Below, one piece after another: positions 59,847 through 64,000 of a stretch of 64,000 bases of DNA. Position numbers and translations under genes: made by a program. Every line of letters starts with the position of its first letter. The first letter of the stretch is position 1. Source of the stretch: JBOGXA01 sp050694175 (GTDB lineage: Bacteria; Actinomycetota; CADDZG01; WHSQ01); contig JBOGXA010000012.1 in NCBI GenBank assembly GCA_050694175.1, positions 36,506-100,505 on the forward strand. The letters are read 5' to 3'. Under the pieces are notes generated by a model. That model was not told the origin of the DNA. It searched no databases and saw only the letters and a list, made by a program, of their open reading frames with translations.

Positions 59847-60812
59847 ATGAACCTAGACCGTTTTCAGAATGAGAGGCGCCCGTCGTGGGACGAACTCGAC
59901 CACCTCGTCGCCGCGGCGCGGCGTAAGCCCGAACGACTGGGGCCCGAACGGATCCGGGCGCTCGGCTCGCTGTACCGCGCGGCAAGCGCCGACCTCGCCC
60001 TCGCCCGGCGGAAATGGCCCGGAGACCCGGTGGTGGTTCGCCTGGAAGTCCTCGTCGGCGCGGCTCGCCATCTCGTGTACGACTCGCCGATCAGGTCGCG
60101 GTCGCTCGCCGACTTCATCGTGCACGGCTACTGGAAGCGGGTCGCGGAGCGTCCTCTTCCGCTCGTGATCGCGGCGGTACTGCTCATTGGATCTGGAACA
60201 CTGTCGGCGCTCTGGGCGCGCAGCGACCCCGCCGATGCTGCAACGGTGGCCCCCGAGTCCGCCCGGGCGGTGACACGGGAGCGCGAGGAGGGCAGGAGTC
60301 TCGGGCTGTCGGTCGAGGAGAAGGCCGCGTTCTCGAGCTTCATCTTCACCCACAACATCAGGGTCTCTTTTCTCGCGCTGGGTGGGGGAATCCTCCTCGG
60401 CCTCGGAACTGCGTACGTTCTCCTCTACAACGGTTTCGTTCTCGGCGCGGTCGCGGGGCTGGCAATAGGAGCCGGAAATGGAACCCCGTTCTTCGAGCTC
60501 ACCACGGGACACGGGATCCTCGAGTTGTCGTGCATCATCGTCACCGCGGCCGCGGGCCTGCGGCTCGGATGGTCGCTTGTCGAACCCGGGCCCGGCCGGC
60601 GGATCGATTCCCTGGTGGCCGAGGCCCGCCGCGCGACCGAGCTTGTGCTGGGCACCGTGCCCTGGCTCGTAGTGGCCGGCTTGGTCGAGGGATTCGTGAC
60701 GCCGTCCGGACTCGGCCTTTCGACCATGATCGTCGTCGGCGTCGGACTGGGCCTGATCTACTGGGCCCTTGTCTTGTGGAGAGGGCATGGCGCCCGGGTA
60801 CCGTCTGGATAA
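59847..60812 (+). CDS. SpoIIM/DUF95 family membrane protein
   Basis: Protein of 321 aa with a cytosolic N-terminus (NLDRFQNERRPSWDELDHLVAAARRKP), several transmembrane helices and the family-typical middle: SFIFTHNIRVSFLALGGGILLGLGTAYVLLYNGFVLGAVAGLA, then ELTTGHGILELSCIIVTAAAGLRLGW. Stage II sporulation protein M-like proteins of this length occur in many non-sporulating actinobacteria. It diverges from the RDD gene with only three bases between their starts. Confidence 0.93.
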   Translation: MNLDRFQNERRPSWDELDHLVAAARRKPERLGPERIRALGSLYRAASADLALARRKWPGDPVVVRLEVLVGAARHLVYDSPIRSRSLADFIVHGYWKRVAERPLPLVIAAVLLIGSGTLSALWARSDPADAATVAPESARAVTREREEGRSLGLSVEEKAAFSSFIFTHNIRVSFLALGGGILLGLGTAYVLLYNGFVLGAVAGLAIGAGNGTPFFELTTGHGILELSCIIVTAAAGLRLGWSLVEPGPGRRIDSLVAEARRATELVLGTVPWLVVAGLVEGFVTPSGLGLSTMIVVGVGLGLIYWALVLWRGHGARVPSG

Positions 60813-60880
60813 CCTGGCGGTCACCACTTATCCTCACGGCAGGGGCCGGTTCACAAATTCTTCAAATCAAGGAGGAATCT

Positions 60881-61333
60881 TTGCCAGTTGTTTCCGCGTA
60901 TTGCCCGAACTGCGGGCGGCGAGTCTATGTCGGCGAACAAGACGAGCGGGTTTGCCCGGTGTGCACGGGACCGCTTGACATCACCGAGCTTGATACGCCG
61001 CGGGCCGAGCGCATCGGCGAGAACGAAGCGATGTTCCGGGAGGTCAACGAGCGCATCGATCGGGCCAGGCGCGACGACGACGACTCGGAGAAACGCATGG
61101 AGGAGTTCGTGTGCGAATGCTCGTCGCTCGACTGCACGCAGCGGGTCGCGATCCGAGTGGGCGAGTACGAAAAGGTCCGCTCTCACCCCAATCGCTATGC
61201 AATTGCTCCCGAACACGACGTGCGCGAGGTCGAAGTGGTCGTCGACCGGCTCCCCCGCTACTGGGTCGTAGAGAAGACCGGCCGGACCGCCGAGTCCGCG
61301 CAGGAAGCAAAGGAAGCCAGGGACTTGAGCTAG
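60881..61333 (+). CDS. Zinc-ribbon protein with TTG start
   Basis: Protein of 150 aa. Starting at TTG 60881, set by AAGGAGG six bases upstream, it reads M-PVVSAYCPNCGRRVYVGEQDERVCPVCTG with a CxxC...CxxC zinc ribbon, then an acidic helix (DDDDSEKRMEEF) and FVCECSSLDCTQRVAIRVGEYEKVRSHPNRYAI. The second part has three more cysteines. No family is known to me. It follows SpoIIM and converges with the DUF58 gene (4-bp stop overlap). Confidence 0.75.
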   Translation: MPVVSAYCPNCGRRVYVGEQDERVCPVCTGPLDITELDTPRAERIGENEAMFREVNERIDRARRDDDDSEKRMEEFVCECSSLDCTQRVAIRVGEYEKVRSHPNRYAIAPEHDVREVEVVVDRLPRYWVVEKTGRTAESAQEAKEARDLS

Positions 61334-62577
61334 AGACGTGCTCTGGCCTTGGCGGTGAGGTACGCCATCGTGCACGCGGCACCAAGCCTGCCCGGCGGTG
61401 CTTCGACGACACCCGCTCCGGCATGCCTGAGGCGCGCCGCGACTCGAGAGCGCGCCGCGAGCACGTCGAGCGCAACCGCCGCCGCGTAGACGTCGTGGGG
61501 TGAACTGGGCCGTTGCCCCACCGCCACCGTCAGATCCGGGTCGGCCACACCCGCCACTACGACGACGTGCCGGCGCGCAAGAATGGGCACGGCCTCCACC
61601 AGGGGCCGGGCGGCCGATTCCTCGAGCAGGTCGGTTAGCACGAGCACGAAGGAGCGCTTCACGCCCGCCACGGTGCGAAATGCAAGCTCATAATCGCTCT
61701 CGGTCCGGACCGGCTCGAGGTCGAACAGCGCACGAACGACCGCGTCACCAGCCCCGCGGCGAGGCCGCAGGTTGCGACGAACCTCGGAGTCGAAGGCGAG
61801 CACGCCGCACCGGTCGCCGACCTCGTCGGCCACGAACGCGACGGCCGTTGCCGCATCGACGGCGGCGTCCAGCCGCGTCAGGTCGCCAATCGGAGCGGCC
61901 ATCAACCGGCCGGAATCGACGACACAGACGACGTCGCGGTCCTGTTCCACCCGGTACTGGTTGCTCATCGGACGGCCCAGGCGTGCCGTCACTCGCCAGT
62001 TGACCTGCCTCACGTCGTCATCGGGCAGGTAGTCCCGGATGGACTCGAAATCTGTGCCCAGGCCGAGCGGGCCGCGCGTTCGCCTCCCCTGGGCCCCGAA
62101 TCGTCCTCTGCGGACCGCGAGCGCGATCTTTCGGGCGGCCGGAAGATCCGGGTAAACCACGACCTCCCGGCTCTCGCCGGGGCGGTGGTACCAGCGCCCG
62201 AGCCGCAGGGGGCCATCCCACCGGGCCGCCGGTGCCGGAAGGACATGCCGGCCCCGCCGCAGCGCCGTCACCTGGGCGGTCAACTCGCCGTCGCCCTCGG
62301 GCGGCTCGATGCGGATATCCGGAGGTGCGGGCTGCCGGAAGCGCACGCCGCGATCCCCCACACTCGTGGGTCGCAACGTCAGGGTCTCGGGCACTCCGCG
62401 CGACAGCATGTGCGGAACCGTTGCGCTGATCGCCGGCCGTGCGCGAACCGCCCAAGCATCGACGGCCACAACCGCCGCAAGCACCGCGCCACCCACCAGG
62501 ATCAGCGGAATGGGAACGAACAGCGCGCACAGCGAGAGGGCCCCCAGCGTCAGAGCACTTCGCCCCGTGGGGCTCAT
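61330..62577 (-). CDS. DUF58 domain protein
   Basis: Membrane protein of 415 aa with two N-terminal transmembrane segments (ALTLGALSLCALFVPIPLIL, GAVLAAVVAVDAW) and a DUF58/von Willebrand-like domain: RGPLGLGTDFESIRDYLPDDDVRQVNWRVTARLGRPMSNQYRVEQDRDVVCVVDSG. It is coupled to the MoxR ATPase (ATGA overlap). MoxR-DUF58 pairs are thought to assist folding or assembly of other proteins. Confidence 0.93.
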   Translation of the reverse strand: MSPTGRSALTLGALSLCALFVPIPLILVGGAVLAAVVAVDAWAVRARPAISATVPHMLSRGVPETLTLRPTSVGDRGVRFRQPAPPDIRIEPPEGDGELTAQVTALRRGRHVLPAPAARWDGPLRLGRWYHRPGESREVVVYPDLPAARKIALAVRRGRFGAQGRRTRGPLGLGTDFESIRDYLPDDDVRQVNWRVTARLGRPMSNQYRVEQDRDVVCVVDSGRLMAAPIGDLTRLDAAVDAATAVAFVADEVGDRCGVLAFDSEVRRNLRPRRGAGDAVVRALFDLEPVRTESDYELAFRTVAGVKRSFVLVLTDLLEESAARPLVEAVPILARRHVVVVAGVADPDLTVAVGQRPSSPHDVYAAAVALDVLAARSRVAARLRHAGAGVVEAPPGRLGAACTMAYLTAKARARL

Positions 62578-63503
62578 CGGGGAACGGGGACGGAGCCGAG
62601 CGCGGCTCTGACCGCATCGTCGGGCCGGTATCGCTCGAGTTCGGCCTCCGGCCTCAGGACAAGGCGGTGTCGCAGGACCGGATGGGCCATGTGTGCGACG
62701 TCGTCGGGCGTGACGTAGTCGCGGCCCGATATGCGCGCATAGCACTTCGACGCGGCGAGCAGATGCACTCCCGCGCGCGGGCTTCCGCCCAGCTCTACGC
62801 TCGGCAGATCGCGAGTTCGCCGCACGATCGATGTCACGTAGCGCTCGATCTCGGGGGTCACCGTTGTGGCATCAACGTCGCCGGCGGCGGCGCCGATCCC
62901 CTCGGGGCTGACGACGGGGTGCACCTCGTCGAGGGTTACCGGCGAAACCCCCCGATGCTGCATGTGAACGATCGCGGTCTCCTCGTCCTCGCTCGGGTAC
63001 GCGACATCGACCTTGAAAACGAACCGATCGAGTTGGGCCTCCGGAAGCGGGTATGTGCCCTCGTACTCGATCGGGTTTTGTGTCGCCACGACGACGAAGG
63101 GGCTCGGAAGCGCGTGCGACACACCATCCACCGTCACCTGCCGTTCCTGCATGGCCTCGAGAAGAGCGGCTTGGGTCTTGGGCGGTGTGCGATTGATCTC
63201 GTCCGCCAGCAGAAGGTTCGTGAAGACCGGGCCCGGCCTGAACTTCAGTTCACCACCTCGAAGAGTCACGGTCCCGGTGAGATCAGACGGCAACATATCC
63301 GGGGTGAACTGAACGCGGCCGAACTCGACCCCGGTCGCCCGGGCCACGGCGCGCGCCAGCAACGTCTTGGCAACGCCGGGAACCCCCTCGAGGAGCACAT
63401 GGCCCCCGATTGCGGTGGCGATGAGGATCGCCTCGATCGCGTCCCGCTGCCCGACGATGACCTTGCCGACCTCGGCCACCACCCGATCGCGCAGCTCTCT
63501 CAT
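62574..63503 (-). CDS. MoxR family AAA ATPase
   Basis: AAA+ ATPase of 309 aa. Walker A GVPGVAKT (residues 40-47), GRVQFTPDMLPSDLTGT, Walker B LLLADEINRTPPKTQAALLEAMQERQVTVDG, sensor VVATQNPIEYEGTYPLPEAQLDRF and a C-terminal lid (SPRAGVHLLAASKCYARISGRDYVTPDDVAHM). ATG 63503 overlaps the upstream gene's stop. It acts as the chaperone-like partner of the DUF58 protein; the client is unknown. Confidence 0.95.
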   Translation of the reverse strand: MRELRDRVVAEVGKVIVGQRDAIEAILIATAIGGHVLLEGVPGVAKTLLARAVARATGVEFGRVQFTPDMLPSDLTGTVTLRGGELKFRPGPVFTNLLLADEINRTPPKTQAALLEAMQERQVTVDGVSHALPSPFVVVATQNPIEYEGTYPLPEAQLDRFVFKVDVAYPSEDEETAIVHMQHRGVSPVTLDEVHPVVSPEGIGAAAGDVDATTVTPEIERYVTSIVRRTRDLPSVELGGSPRAGVHLLAASKCYARISGRDYVTPDDVAHMAHPVLRHRLVLRPEAELERYRPDDAVRAALGSVPVPR

Positions 63504-64000
63504 TCGCCTGCTCCCGTCAGTCGTGCGAGTGCCCGCCCCGCCGCCATTACCTCGTAGTCGTTTCGCACGCCCGCGGTCAAGACCCGGATCTCGTCGTCCG
63601 CCAGGCCCAGGGGACCGGCAGCCTGAGCAATCTCGTCGTCCCCGGCATCGGGAGCCAGTCCGGCGCGAGCGCACACGCGGGCGCGCACTGCGGCCACCAC
63701 GGGTTCCATTGACGCCGCGGTCTCGCCGGACTTCCGCAGCGTCGTGGCGAGCGCGTCGACGTACTCGCGCCGCGGCGGGGGCAGAAGGCGTGATCGCCGC
63801 TCCGGTGGCCCCAGCCGGCGGCCGCGCGCCCACATGAAGCAGAGAGCCGCCGCACCCGCGCCGTATAGGGCCCACCTCCAGTTTGCGGGAACTGCGCCGA
63901 AGCCGACCTCGGTCGAGTAACCATGCACGGTCTCGAGGAAACGAACCGCGCCGGGGGTATCGCCTGCGAGAACGAGTCCCAGAGCGGCGTTGTCGGCCTC
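63500..64000 (-). CDS. DUF4350-type membrane protein (partial)
   Basis: C-terminal 166 residues; the gene runs off the right edge. In frame at the edge is EADNAALGLVLAGDTPGAVRFLETVHGYS, the DUF4350 core, then one transmembrane helix (WRWALYGAGAAALCFMWARG) and a cytosolic helical tail (RREYVDALATTLRKSGE). Its stop overlaps the MoxR ATG. Such genes precede moxR-DUF58 in actinobacteria. Confidence 0.85.
   Translation of the reverse strand, partial: EADNAALGLVLAGDTPGAVRFLETVHGYSTEVGFGAVPANWRWALYGAGAAALCFMWARGRRLGPPERRSRLLPPPRREYVDALATTLRKSGETAASMEPVVAAVRARVCARAGLAPDAGDDEIAQAAGPLGLADDEIRVLTAGVRNDYEVMAAGRALARLTGAGE

Noticed and set aside
59853..60827. 324-aa ORF opposite the SpoIIM gene
   Set aside because: It is a shadow frame of a well-supported gene, with low-complexity Arg/Glu composition.

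Overview
The window is high-GC, gene-dense bacterial chromosome with short gaps and many 1-4 nt stop/start overlaps. Several blocks are typical of Actinomycetota: the rplS-lepB-lepB-rnhB-DUF2469-yraN order, a 6C RNA, the RDD / SpoIIM / DUF58 / MoxR / DUF4350 cluster, FxsA, and frequent GTG and TTG starts. tRNA-Gln plus gatCAB with no glnS in view suggests the indirect route to Gln-tRNA. I read it as an uncultured or deep-branching actinobacterium; no rRNA marker is present, so the genus is open.

Layout. 1-6.8 kb: part of a myo-inositol catabolic cluster (end of a sugar ABC permease, its ATPase, iolC, iolB, mmsA/iolA) with an antisense secreted-protein gene fitted exactly between iolC and iolB, then a divergent SDR and an aldo/keto reductase. 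7-11.5 kb: a secreted sugar dehydrogenase, a small secreted protein, an SH3-ComEC-like metallo-beta-lactamase protein and an enoyl-CoA hydratase. 11.5-17 kb: yraN, DUF2469, rnhB, two signal peptidases I (one with an IF2_N-like N-terminus), rplS, tRNA-Glu, a tRNA-Glu fragment, tRNA-Gln and gltX. 17-23.7 kb: ilvE, serA, serC, a divergent aspartate-type aminotransferase that seems to start at ATC, and an FMN hydroxy-acid oxidase.

23.7-31.3 kb: an SRPBCC protein, a STAS-like protein, a GAF/HD-GYP c-di-GMP phosphodiesterase, a 0.7 kb noncoding stretch rich in inverted repeats, three secreted or surface proteins (one a metzincin-type metallopeptidase) and a GAF/GGDEF diguanylate cyclase. 31.3-36 kb: lnt and gatB-gatA-gatC. 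36-43 kb: a plastic region with duplicated and broken PH/SHOCT membrane-protein genes and an integrative element of roughly 4.6 kb carrying two different serine recombinases, an HTH protein, an HNH protein and small membrane or zinc proteins.

43-50 kb: an exported repeat protein, an ECF-type sigma factor coupled to a membrane-anchored beta-propeller protein, an acyl-CoA dehydrogenase behind an 18-bp palindrome, a UPF0173 hydrolase and two coupled conserved proteins. 50-57 kb: a GMC oxidoreductase, an amidohydrolase, greA, an SDR, FxsA, a rhodanese-like protein and a YgjP-type peptidase. 57.2 kb: a 6C small RNA behind a promoter that contains a perfect CRP/Rex-like operator. 57.4-64 kb: a secreted M23 peptidase-lipase fusion, RDD and SpoIIM membrane proteins, a zinc-ribbon protein, and DUF58-MoxR-DUF4350 running off the end.

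The most notable items are the 6C RNA with its operator, the ATC-started aminotransferase, the IF2_N-signal peptidase fusion, the M23-lipase fusion, the serine-recombinase element in the PH/SHOCT cluster, and the c-di-GMP genes flanking structured noncoding DNA.
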